DNA of 64,000 nucleotides from an uncultured Bacteroidota bacterium (GTDB taxonomy: Bacteria; Bacteroidota; Bacteroidia; Flavobacteriales; Flavobacteriaceae), in contig CAJXVU010000001.1 in assembly GCA_913062555.1 (NCBI GenBank), positions 124,001 through 188,000 of the forward strand. Reading direction: 5' to 3'. The position numbers were made by a program, and so were the translations under genes. This document shows positions 54,155 through 62,971 of the stretch, in pieces; position 1 is the stretch's first letter, and the number at the start of each line of letters is the position of its first letter. The notes under the pieces were generated by a model, which did no database searches, was not told the DNA's origin, and saw nothing but the letters and a program-made list of their open reading frames with translations.

Positions 54155-55798
54155 CTAATTCTTTAAAAGCTTATTAATCATTGCTTTGGCGTTTTCACTT
54201 TTTGGATCGAGCTTTAAAGATTTTTCATAATTGATCAAAGCATTTTTATTATCCCCACTTACCATATAAAATTCTCCTAAACTATCAAATGCATTTGCAC
54301 TTTCAGGGTAGAGAATAGTATAAATTTTGAAGACGGATAATGCTATCTTGGCATTCTTCTTTCCAAGCTCTTGATAACCAATGCTGTTAAGAGTAGATTC
54401 TTTTACTAATGCGCTATTTATATTATTCTCTTTTTCCTTTTTATACGCTTCTAATGCTTTTTCATAACTACCCTCTTTTAAATATTCGAAAGGCAACTTC
54501 AAATTGATTGCTTTATTGTAAGCGCTATCTATCCCTTTCATCCAATCGGAAATTGATTCTGGAATCATTATATCAGGCACTATAAATTCTCGAGGATCAA
54601 AGGGGTAAGTATGAGACCATTTTCCTCTTGACAAAACGACATCTACATCAATTTTTTCCAATTTTGTAACCCCTCGAGCTCCTGAAATACCTTCTGTTTG
54701 ATTTGGCCGCCCTCCAGATGGTTCTCCTATAAAAGTTGCATTTGTATGAGTCTCAAGCATACTCATAAATGCAGTAGCTGCGCTGAAGGTTTTTCGACCA
54801 GTTAGAACGATCAATTTTTTCTTGTCATTTAGCTCTGATAATTCATTTATTTTAAAAATGAAAGGCCATCCATTACCTAAGTTTCCGCCACCATTATTTC
54901 TCAAATCAAGAATTAATTTGTCAACTTTCTTTTTTTCTACAATATCCCATAACTCAGTATAGGTATCCATTATTGAAAAATTAGGAGGGTCGCGAAGCAC
55001 ATTCAATTTTACATATAAAGTGGCTTTATCTTCCATATAATTAACTACATATGGCGGATCTAGATCCCACTTAGTTGATTGCCAATTGATGTTGAGTTTT
55101 TCATCAAGGCGGATAGAATTTAATGAAGGCGACTGAAAATTATCAAAAAAAGCACCGATCCCTTTATTATATATCTCTGAAGCCACTCGAATTTCCTTAA
55201 GGGATCCATCTGACAATCTAACTTTCAACACAAGTTTCTCTTCATCTTCAATAATACCTAATGCATTAAGAATTGGAGGATAAATCATGAACATAGGAGC
55301 TTTGAACATATCTCCATATTTATTTTCTCCATTGGAAATTTCAAAAAGTTTTTCGGAAGCTTCTCTTTCTGAAAAATTACCAATTTTCTCCACTTTTCCA
55401 CCGATGTAATCTGAATACTTAGCATCTGCTGCTACGATATATAGACCTTCTTCAAAATAATACATCCTAATTGGGAACCATTTTGTGTCTCTGTCTGGGA
55501 AAACCATATCTTGAATCCATATCCCAGAATGACCATCCTTTAATTTGGCAATCAGCTCCATTAAAGCAACTCTGACTTCATTTTTAGACATTTTCTTGGA
55601 ATCTTCCAAAAGCATTGAATAGTCCTCAACCCATTTTCTTTGATCATAGTTTTGAAAAATATGACCCGATTTGCTCATCACTAGCTCGTAAGTTTTTTTA
55701 AGATCTTCTTGCCAGTCCATGTTTTGAGCATTGACTCGAGAAATGAATAACACAATAATTAATAATACTAATCCTAGTTTCTTATTTTTAAACTTCAT
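54155..55798 (-). CDS. S41 C-terminal-processing-type peptidase with TPR tail, exported
   Basis: A 547-residue protein with a signal peptide (LVLLIIVLFISRVNAQ). The central S41 domain contains LILDLRNNGGGNLGNGWP and the probable nucleophile Ser in TGRKTFSAATAFMSMLE, followed by GEPSGGRPNQTEG. No PDZ domain is obvious. Residues about 440-547 form three TPR units. Likely periplasmic tail-specific-like protease or peptide hydrolase. A decayed copy lies just downstream. Confidence 0.88.
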   Translation of the reverse strand: MKFKNKKLGLVLLIIVLFISRVNAQNMDWQEDLKKTYELVMSKSGHIFQNYDQRKWVEDYSMLLEDSKKMSKNEVRVALMELIAKLKDGHSGIWIQDMVFPDRDTKWFPIRMYYFEEGLYIVAADAKYSDYIGGKVEKIGNFSEREASEKLFEISNGENKYGDMFKAPMFMIYPPILNALGIIEDEEKLVLKVRLSDGSLKEIRVASEIYNKGIGAFFDNFQSPSLNSIRLDEKLNINWQSTKWDLDPPYVVNYMEDKATLYVKLNVLRDPPNFSIMDTYTELWDIVEKKKVDKLILDLRNNGGGNLGNGWPFIFKINELSELNDKKKLIVLTGRKTFSAATAFMSMLETHTNATFIGEPSGGRPNQTEGISGARGVTKLEKIDVDVVLSRGKWSHTYPFDPREFIVPDIMIPESISDWMKGIDSAYNKAINLKLPFEYLKEGSYEKALEAYKKEKENNINSALVKESTLNSIGYQELGKKNAKIALSVFKIYTILYPESANAFDSLGEFYMVSGDNKNALINYEKSLKLDPKSENAKAMINKLLKN

Positions 55799-55919
55799 TT
55801 ATTTATTTTTAATTCACAATTGAAATAATTAATACAGTTATTACAAATGCAAAAATTACATCTACTCCTTTTTGTTTGTGTAATAATAAGGTGATTTAAA
55901 AGTCTAAAGGTCCCAAAAG

Positions 55920-57017
55920 CTATTTTGGACCCTTATTTAATAGCGATTTTTTGTATTCCTTTGGTGTCATTCCAGTAGAAGCTTTAAAAACGCGCTGAAA
56001 TGAAGTCTTACTATTAAATCCAGATTCATAACCAATACCAAGAAGTGTTTTATTATTTTCGTTTGGGTCAAGTACTTTGGATTTAAACTCAAGTAAGCGA
56101 TAACCGTTGATAAATTCGGAGAAATTTATCCCCAATTTGCTATTAATAATCTCTGAAAGAAGTTGTCTTGGTATATCCAATTGCATGGCTATATCACCAA
56201 TTTTTAAATCACAATCGGTGTATAATTTACTTTTTTCCATTAATTCTTTGAGATTCATTATCACCTGTTCACCAATCTCAGATTTCACCCCCACAACCTT
56301 AGTGAATACTTTCTTCCATTCCTTATCATATCTTATAAAAACGAAACTTATCCAGAAAGCAAGTAAAGTGGTAATAAAAGCAATAATAAAATCGGCGTCA
56401 TATGTCAAGTTAAATCCAAAGGATAATAAAATGGCATTTGTAAAACTTAGAAATACAATAATTGAATACGAAATCAGTAACCACAAAAACATTTTTTTGT
56501 ATGGTTTTAGAAAATTAAAGTATTTAAGATCGTGGGTCTTTCTCCTGTTAAGAATAAATATCCAAATTAAATAGGCACTAAGGTGGATGATTTTAACGTG
56601 CTCTATCATTTCATAACTCGCCCACATATATTCATCGGGAGTTGTTGCGCTTAGCTTTACTGATGCTCCTTGAATGAAATATGGAATCATCAATACAAGG
56701 TAAATTAGGAAAGGGACAAAATGTAATAGTATTTTATGATTATAAAATCTATCCTTATAAAAAAGGCTCTTGTAAAGTATATATAGTGATGGTCCAATTA
56801 ATAATGGGACCGGAACCCTTACAAATAAAAAATGGGGAAATATGATTTGCCAATTCATCTCATGATAAATGACTGTAAGCAGCAATAAAACATGACTCAA
56901 CATAAGAACAGAAAGCGAAAGTTTTGTCTTTGATGTAAAAGCAAGATTCCAGGATATGAAAATTAAATAAACAACTTGAACTAATCCAATAAACCCAATA
57001 ACAACGAGTAAATTCAT
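55920..57017 (-). CDS. AraC regulator with N-terminal membrane domain
   Basis: A 365-residue regulator. Residues about 1-225 contain seven or so membrane helices (for example VIGFIGLVQVVYLIFISW and DFIIAFITTLLAFWISFVFI). The cytosolic C-terminus (about 255-365) is an AraC HTH domain, with IPRQLLSEIINSKLG and GIGYESGFNSKTSFQRVFK parts. Common in Bacteroidota, sensing a membrane or extracytoplasmic ligand. It overlaps a possible 71-codon gene by 4 bases. Confidence 0.9.
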   Translation of the reverse strand: MNLLVVIGFIGLVQVVYLIFISWNLAFTSKTKLSLSVLMLSHVLLLLTVIYHEMNWQIIFPHFLFVRVPVPLLIGPSLYILYKSLFYKDRFYNHKILLHFVPFLIYLVLMIPYFIQGASVKLSATTPDEYMWASYEMIEHVKIIHLSAYLIWIFILNRRKTHDLKYFNFLKPYKKMFLWLLISYSIIVFLSFTNAILLSFGFNLTYDADFIIAFITTLLAFWISFVFIRYDKEWKKVFTKVVGVKSEIGEQVIMNLKELMEKSKLYTDCDLKIGDIAMQLDIPRQLLSEIINSKLGINFSEFINGYRLLEFKSKVLDPNENNKTLLGIGYESGFNSKTSFQRVFKASTGMTPKEYKKSLLNKGPK

Positions 57018-57229
57018 AATCTTAATAGCTTTTTATTAAATAAAAAAGGAATATTATTTTCAGAAGATTGCTGCTTTGGATAAACCACTAAAAAAAATTG
57101 AAATGGAATTATTTGAAAAGATTCCATCGGTCCACTCTCTTCGTTTTCTTGCTCATATTTATGGCTATGACAGGAAAACATAACAATAATACTACCTATT
57201 GCCATTGCAATTCTCATATTTCTTATCAT
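57014..57229 (-). CDS. Possible small lipoprotein upstream of the AraC gene
   Basis: A 71-codon frame that overlaps the AraC start by 4 bases (ATGA). The N-terminus MRIAMAIGSIIVMFSC looks like a lipoprotein signal. The remainder is hydrophilic, then aromatic rich, and matches no family known to me. The overlap and lipobox favour a real small gene, but the length is near what chance permits. Confidence 0.35.
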   Translation of the reverse strand: MIRNMRIAMAIGSIIVMFSCHSHKYEQENEESGPMESFQIIPFQFFLVVYPKQQSSENNIPFLFNKKLLRL

Positions 57230-57546
57230 GAGTTGATAAAGCTTTTGTAAAAAGACTGTTTAAATATTAAAATGTTGCAGGCAAGTAAACAAACTTTATG
57301 GTGTTGAAATTAAGTCTTTGAATTTTGTTTCAATCATATAAAAATCGATATGTATATATGTCCTAGAAAATACAAACCAAAAAAAGCCCCAATTTCTTGG
57401 AGCTTTTAGCTATCTTTCGGTCGGGACAGATCAACTTAGAATGAATCTAATAGGCTAAATTCTAAAAAGTATGTGAATTCTAAATTAAATCATGACATCT
57501 TTTTAAGTTCGCCCGAGAGATGCTTCTCCGGCCTTGATTCAAAAAA
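57230..57546. other. 317-base intergenic region
   Basis: Between the small lipoprotein frame and the downstream end of the beta-lactamase-fold gene (both minus strand). It contains the terminator at 57379-57407 and presumably the promoter of the AraC unit. Nothing else was recognised. Confidence 0.4.
57379..57407 (-). terminator. Intrinsic terminator of the beta-lactamase-fold gene
   Basis: On the minus strand AAAAGCTCCAA pairs with TTGGGGCTTTT (11 bp with one G-T wobble) around a GAAA tetraloop, and is followed by a run of seven T. It lies about 140 bases beyond the stop at 57547 and before the AraC transcription unit. Confidence 0.8.
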
Positions 57547-59097
57547 CTATTTCGTCTTATTATAATGGAGTCCATCAAAGCCAATAGATGTTACTTCTCC
57601 GTTTTCTACGTTAAATTGTATAACGCTTCCACTACCTGGAATTAGCTCAACTCTCATACTGTTTTTGTTTTTGAATGGTGTTGCTGGTTCACTTATTAAA
57701 TAGCCCATACTCGCAATGAGTTCATCTTGTGTATTATTGCTAATAACAATAGTGCCTGTTGACGGACTGTAATAACTCCCGGCATAGGCCTCAAATGGCA
57801 GCTCTAATTGCCAAGTGCGTTCAGCACGTTTTGCCAGACTCTCTTTTTGCCCTTTATATCCTTTTAAAATTCTAGACATACAAATGGCTAATTGCTCGTC
57901 ATAATAAGCATCAAGGTTCTCACGACCCGCATAATAATCGAAAGCATAAGAAGCAATTAAAAAGGTAGACAACAAGCCTTTCCTTCCATCATTGGCATAA
58001 ATTGACAACCCAATATTATGTTCTGGCATAAAAGAAACCTGTGCCGCAGTTCCTGGAAAACCACCATAATGATGTACCAAGGTATCACCTAAAGGAGTTG
58101 TAGCAATATTCCACCCATATCCATATCCAAACCGTTTTAGGCCCAAAAATTTACGCTCTTGTTTTGCATGAGCTTCTTGACTAAATGGAATCATCCCTTT
58201 TGGAAATACCTGTTCTCCTTGGTGTTTGCCATCATTCAATTCGGTTATTAAAAATTTAGCCATATCACGTGGGGTCGAAATTAATCCTCCAGCGGCGTGC
58301 ATAATGCTATCCTTTTTCTTGAGGGTAATTCGTTGTAAATCGCCATTTATATTAATATCTGAATACGGCTCAACTCCTGGCCAGTTCAACCTTGTAATAT
58401 CTGAAATATTGCTTGAGGTTTTAGTCATTCCCAACGGATCGAGAACTTCTTCTTGAACCACCTGCTTCCAGGTTTTACCAAGCTCTCTTTCCAGAATTAT
58501 TTCTATAATATTATAACCAAGATTAGAATACTTAAATTCTCCATAAGCTGCTCGGGTATTTGGGATGGAATAATTAATTAAATTTTGAGTTAACGATTCC
58601 AAAGTATAAATGCCGGTATATGCTTTACTAAAGGTGATGTTATTATTTTCCAAGCCAGAAGTATGATATAGTAAATCTCGTAAGTTCACCTTATCGGCAT
58701 TAAGCTCTGGTTTAAATTTACCTTCGGGAAAATATGAAGCCAAGGAGGCATCCAAATCTATTATCCCTTTTGATTCAAGCATGAGCATCGCCAGTGCTGT
58801 AAAAGATTTGGTTGAAGAGGCAATGTAAAAGTTTGTTTGAGGAGTTACTGGGATATTTTTTTCATAATTAGCCATTCCATAATAGCCTTCATAAACCATG
58901 TTTTCTCCTTTTACAACAGCCATTCCAACCCCAAATTTAATATTTAAGCTATCCATCACCTTACCAATAAACACATCCATTTTTTCTTTAAACATCGTGT
59001 CGGTTACCTCTTTTTTCATTGGAGCTTGTCCTTGACAAGCGCAAAACACCAGACTTATAACCAGAATAGTAATTGCATATTTAAGTTTTAGTTTCAT
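57547..59097 (-). CDS. Serine beta-lactamase/penicillin-binding-protein-like lipoprotein (class C fold)
   Basis: With the start at 59097, the product of 516 residues has a lipoprotein signal (LVISLVFCAC, Cys 21). Class C/DD-peptidase motifs are S94-x-x-K97 in ASSTKSF, Y190-S-N192 in FKYSNLGYN, and HHYGGF in place of KTG. A C-terminal lipocalin-like extension (about 420-516) follows. Such proteins are often esterases or D-aminopeptidases rather than resistance enzymes. Two Met codons at 59097-59100 make the exact start uncertain by one residue. Confidence 0.85.
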   Translation of the reverse strand: MKLKLKYAITILVISLVFCACQGQAPMKKEVTDTMFKEKMDVFIGKVMDSLNIKFGVGMAVVKGENMVYEGYYGMANYEKNIPVTPQTNFYIASSTKSFTALAMLMLESKGIIDLDASLASYFPEGKFKPELNADKVNLRDLLYHTSGLENNNITFSKAYTGIYTLESLTQNLINYSIPNTRAAYGEFKYSNLGYNIIEIILERELGKTWKQVVQEEVLDPLGMTKTSSNISDITRLNWPGVEPYSDININGDLQRITLKKKDSIMHAAGGLISTPRDMAKFLITELNDGKHQGEQVFPKGMIPFSQEAHAKQERKFLGLKRFGYGYGWNIATTPLGDTLVHHYGGFPGTAAQVSFMPEHNIGLSIYANDGRKGLLSTFLIASYAFDYYAGRENLDAYYDEQLAICMSRILKGYKGQKESLAKRAERTWQLELPFEAYAGSYYSPSTGTIVISNNTQDELIASMGYLISEPATPFKNKNSMRVELIPGSGSVIQFNVENGEVTSIGFDGLHYNKTK

Positions 59098-59303
59098 CAT
59101 TACAGATTTTAATTTCCAGCTAAATAACATCCCTTTTATGGGCTTATAAAAGGAAAGTCACCAACGGGCCAATTTTATACAACAAAGGAGTCAAATCCCT
59201 AATTTATAACCAATTTCTATAAATTTGAGCCATTCGTGACAAATACGATGCCTTCCTGCCAAAATCATTGATATAACTCGACAAACCTATATATTTGTGA
59301 GCT

Positions 59304-60401
59304 ATGGGTATAACAAAACAAATAAAAGTTGGATTTATTGAAGCCTTGATAATGGCGGTATTATTTAGCTTTTCTATTTATCCAAAGCTACAAGGCGTCG
59401 GAGATTATGTATTTATATATCCTTTTAATCTTAAGGATGGTAGTCTGTATTGGGTGCTATTTTTTTCATTATTCTTTAGTGGGCTACTATTTTTTTTAAA
59501 TATATATTATGCCATTCCTAAATTCCTTAAAAACAAACAGGTTCATATATACATCCTAAGTATTATAGTTTTGTTTTTTGGCGTACTAGGACTTGAATAT
59601 CTCGCAAAGTTTCCACTACAGGCGATTTATAATTTACCGGTAAATTTTGAAACATTATACGGTGCAGATTATGATAATGTTCCAATGAGGCGAAGTCTTA
59701 AAATTCCTCCTGCCATAAAAAACCTTGTGTTTTTAGCATTATCCTTTGGTTATAGATATCTTAAAGATTGGAAACAACTCATGGAAGAGCGCACACATAA
59801 GCAAACTATTTTAGCAGAAAAATGGAGAGTAGAGCTCAACTATTTAAAATCTCAGGTAAATCCACATTTTTTATTCAATAATTTAAATAACATCTATGCC
59901 ATTACGAAGCGGAATAATGATACTGAAGCCTCTGAAGCCATATCCAGACTCTCTAGCCTAACTCGGTTTATGCTCTATGACAGTAGTTCTAAATACATCC
60001 CAATTGCTAAGGAAGTTAAGTATATTCAGGATTATATTGAAATGCAACAATTACGTTTTGCAGATGAAGAAGTCATTATTAACTTAAAGTTGGAAGGTGA
60101 TTTAGAGCATACAAATATTAGTCCTTTCATGTTAATCCCTTTTGTCGAGAATGCCTTTAAATATGGGGTTAAAATACATCAAAATAGCATTATTAAAATT
60201 GAAATTAAAATAGAAAATGGTAGTTTATTTTTTAACGTGCGAAACAAAATTCAGCAGAGTAAAAATAATCATGTATATTCAGGGATAGGGATTGCCAATG
60301 TTAAGAAAAGATTGGAACTTGTATACTCAAATAACTACGAACTTAACATAAGTAATGATAAGACCTACTTTGAAGTACAGCTACGAATAGATAATTTATG
60401 A
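59304..60401 (+). CDS. LytS-type sensor histidine kinase
   Basis: A 365-residue membrane kinase. Four transmembrane helices (about 10-135) precede a short linker and the His_kinase domain. H188 in SQVNPHFLFNNLNNI is the expected phosphoacceptor; PFVENAFKYG and GIGIANVKKRL are the ATP-lid motifs. It overlaps the LytTR regulator gene by 4 bases (ATGA). Ligand unknown. Divergent to the beta-lactamase-fold gene with 206 bases between starts. Confidence 0.93.
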   Translation: MGITKQIKVGFIEALIMAVLFSFSIYPKLQGVGDYVFIYPFNLKDGSLYWVLFFSLFFSGLLFFLNIYYAIPKFLKNKQVHIYILSIIVLFFGVLGLEYLAKFPLQAIYNLPVNFETLYGADYDNVPMRRSLKIPPAIKNLVFLALSFGYRYLKDWKQLMEERTHKQTILAEKWRVELNYLKSQVNPHFLFNNLNNIYAITKRNNDTEASEAISRLSSLTRFMLYDSSSKYIPIAKEVKYIQDYIEMQQLRFADEEVIINLKLEGDLEHTNISPFMLIPFVENAFKYGVKIHQNSIIKIEIKIENGSLFFNVRNKIQQSKNNHVYSGIGIANVKKRLELVYSNNYELNISNDKTYFEVQLRIDNL

Positions 60402-61123
60402 TTTTAAATTGTGTTATAATTGATGATGAGCCAGCAGCCATAGAGGTGTTAGCTGCATTTACTGATAGGACTCCAAATTTATCACTTTTGAATACTTTTC
60501 GGGATCCATTACAGGCCTTGAGCTTTTTAAGAGAGACTAAAGTTGATCTCATTTTTCTGGATATTAATATGCCAGAACTTAATGGCATGGAATTATTAAA
60601 AGTATTAATTCACCCACCACTCGTTATTTTTACCACAGCTTACACCGAATATGCGATAGAAAGTTATGAAAAAAATGCGGTGGACTACTTACTAAAACCT
60701 ATTACTTTAGAGCGTTTTCTTATCGCAGTTAATAAGGCCCAAAGTCGTTTATCGAATACGAATCCTGAAGTCATTGACAGCTCTCAAACTTCGAGTGCAA
60801 ATGAAGAAATCATCTACCTCAAAAGTGGGCCAAAAACACATCGCATAGTGCTAAATGATGTTCGTTATTTGGAAAAAGACGGCCATTATATTAGCTTTTA
60901 TCTTAGCGACAAAAAAGTAGTTGCACGATTAAGCATGAAAGATGTTTTTGAAGTCATACCAAAAACAAAATTCATGCAGATACACAAGTCGTATATCGTT
61001 TCCATCAACCATGTGAAAATTATTGAAAGGCATCAAATAAAAATAGGAGACTCTTATATCCCAATTGGCAAAACCCACCGAAAAGCAGTTCATGAGTTTT
61101 TTAAATCCGATTTTTATAATTAA
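60398..61123 (+). CDS. LytTR response regulator
   Basis: A 241-residue protein: receiver domain with D55 in LIFLDINMPE, and a LytTR DNA-binding domain (about 138-241; VRYLEKDGHYISFY, QIHKSYIVSINHVKIIE, IPIGKTHRK). Partner of the kinase encoded immediately upstream. Likely targets include the neighbouring hydrolase and beta-lactamase-fold genes; this is inference from location. Confidence 0.94.
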   Translation: MILNCVIIDDEPAAIEVLAAFTDRTPNLSLLNTFRDPLQALSFLRETKVDLIFLDINMPELNGMELLKVLIHPPLVIFTTAYTEYAIESYEKNAVDYLLKPITLERFLIAVNKAQSRLSNTNPEVIDSSQTSSANEEIIYLKSGPKTHRIVLNDVRYLEKDGHYISFYLSDKKVVARLSMKDVFEVIPKTKFMQIHKSYIVSINHVKIIERHQIKIGDSYIPIGKTHRKAVHEFFKSDFYN

Positions 61124-61137
61124 TCTGTCCTATTCCT

Positions 61138-61488
61138 TTAATTATTAGAATTCTTAATTTGGGATTGGTTAGCTAATCTATCCTCTGACGGCACCCAATC
61201 AATGGCTTGTTCCAAATTAAAAAAAACCTCACCATTTAATCTTAAAAGTCGTTTTTCAATCTCAAAATTATGCAGAGCCATCTCGGAATAGACGACTACA
61301 GCATTGGCCATAAACCCACCAAATTTGTTGGCGATTGGAATCAATTCGGATAAATTAATTGAATAGGAATGCAACCTATGACTCACAATACCATATGGTT
61401 TATCATCACCAAAATGTTCATTAACTAAATGAAAAATATCAGTAAGGGGCTCTTTTCCAACGGTCTCTCCTTCCCCTATTTCAGTCAT
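61138..61488 (-). CDS. STAS/SpoIIAA-like protein, N-terminus unclear
   Basis: The visible 116-residue frame from ATG 61488 has the features of Flavobacterial STAS/SEC14-like proteins: PYGIVSHRLHSYSIN, then EKRLLRLNGEVFFNLEQAIDWV. The frame stays open upstream to a TAA at about 61620, and the 12 codons preceding the ATG (KYSFYDDFL) look like the normal first strand of the family. No ATG, GTG or TTG exists in that stretch, so the gene either uses a rare start or has a lost start. Confidence 0.6.
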   Translation of the reverse strand: MTEIGEGETVGKEPLTDIFHLVNEHFGDDKPYGIVSHRLHSYSINLSELIPIANKFGGFMANAVVVYSEMALHNFEIEKRLLRLNGEVFFNLEQAIDWVPSEDRLANQSQIKNSNN

Positions 61489-61642
61489 CAAGAAATCATC
61501 ATAAAATGAATATTTTCCAGATTTTAAATTATAAACAATTGGATCATTATAGTTGAGCCATTTAGATATAAAAGTTAATATATTTTGAGCCCCTATACAA
61601 TACGTAACGTTACGTATATTTTAATGGTTTTTGTGATTCTAT

Positions 61643-62818
61643 TTATGGATTATTTTTAAAGGCATTAATGACCCTTAACTTAGTAAAAGGTTCATCCTTC
61701 TTATTCTCCAATAATTGTGAGGGGGTTCCATCGAATACCACGGTTAAAAATTCACTGGTCCAATTCAATACTATTTTATGATTTCTCAACGACAGCACAC
61801 GTTCTTCTTCCGTTTCAGCAAATATATACCCATCATATATGCTACTATGCGTCGTATCAGAAATAACAAGATCATAAAAATCTGCTCTATGAACACGGAA
61901 AAAATCAACATTATAAATAGTGCCTTTAGGGTGTACATTTATTCCTCGGAAAAACAGGTCTGTGTAACTATCCTTTTCAGCACGAAACAACAATAATGGC
62001 ACCTCTAAACCATTTCTTCGCACAACCTTGGGTACACCGGAGTCAAATGAAATCAGTCCTTTTATTCTATGATCAATAACCGCTGCTCCACTTACCGCAG
62101 GAAACCCAGAAGAGTGTCCTCCTGCAATTATATTATTTAATTTTACCGCATTTGTAAATAGTCCGTTGGGATCATTCCTATTTAATTGTTTCAAATGATT
62201 AATCACAAAAATGACATCATCGGCATAATATTTATTCGCTTCTTCCTGATTTTTAAATTGGGAGTCATCAGGTTCCGTAAATTGCATATTAGACAACACC
62301 ACTTTTCCCATATAAGCATGATTAATTCCAACTACAATATATCCCTTACTAGCCAAATTAGACAGAAAAGTGGTATGAGAAGAGCTTCGAGCACCCCAGC
62401 CATGGGAAAATAAAAACACACCAAAAGCTTTATCCGAACTTATTTTGGCATGCTCAATAACTGATGTTTGAACTTGCTTAATGTAGTCCACTGATTGATC
62501 ACCCCAATCTGCTCGGAAAGCTTCAACACGAGGACGATAATTACTTTTTTTACCCTGAGTACCCTTAGCGATTGGATACCATACTTGAATTGGAATTTCT
62601 CTTAAATCATTTGGGTTTTTGGTCGCCATTTCCTTCCTATCAATGTCAATTAAATCGAGAAACACATGACCAACTCCAAAAGAACCATAGGATTCCATTA
62701 TTTTTATGTTATCAGTATTTTTTTCTTGTGCTTCAATATTTGAAGTGGCAAAAACAATAATTAATAAAGCACTGAATTTAATGAATCCTTGTTTAAATAA
62801 AATAAATGCATTTTTCAT
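61643..62818 (-). CDS. Exported alpha/beta-hydrolase, PAF-acetylhydrolase-like
   Basis: A 391-residue protein with an N-terminal signal (FSALLIIVFATSNIEAQ). The fold resembles platelet-activating factor acetylhydrolase/dienelactone hydrolases: IPIQVWYPIAKG, FLFSHGWGARSS, and the nucleophile elbow GGHSSGFPA; a likely His lies in DTTHSSIYDG. Probably a secreted lipase or esterase. It is preceded by a 153-base gap from the next minus-strand gene. Confidence 0.85.
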   Translation of the reverse strand: MKNAFILFKQGFIKFSALLIIVFATSNIEAQEKNTDNIKIMESYGSFGVGHVFLDLIDIDRKEMATKNPNDLREIPIQVWYPIAKGTQGKKSNYRPRVEAFRADWGDQSVDYIKQVQTSVIEHAKISSDKAFGVFLFSHGWGARSSSHTTFLSNLASKGYIVVGINHAYMGKVVLSNMQFTEPDDSQFKNQEEANKYYADDVIFVINHLKQLNRNDPNGLFTNAVKLNNIIAGGHSSGFPAVSGAAVIDHRIKGLISFDSGVPKVVRRNGLEVPLLLFRAEKDSYTDLFFRGINVHPKGTIYNVDFFRVHRADFYDLVISDTTHSSIYDGYIFAETEEERVLSLRNHKIVLNWTSEFLTVVFDGTPSQLLENKKDEPFTKLRVINAFKNNP

Positions 62819-62971
62819 CTCCTTATGTATTTTAACTATTAAAGAGATTACATTTTATACTTTTTGTTACATTGGTACTATTTAATCAGAAATTTACATT
62901 CCTCTCTACACTCCCCTATATTACCATGTTTTTGCTAAAAACTAAAAAGCAAGTAAATGTCTGAGCTAATT

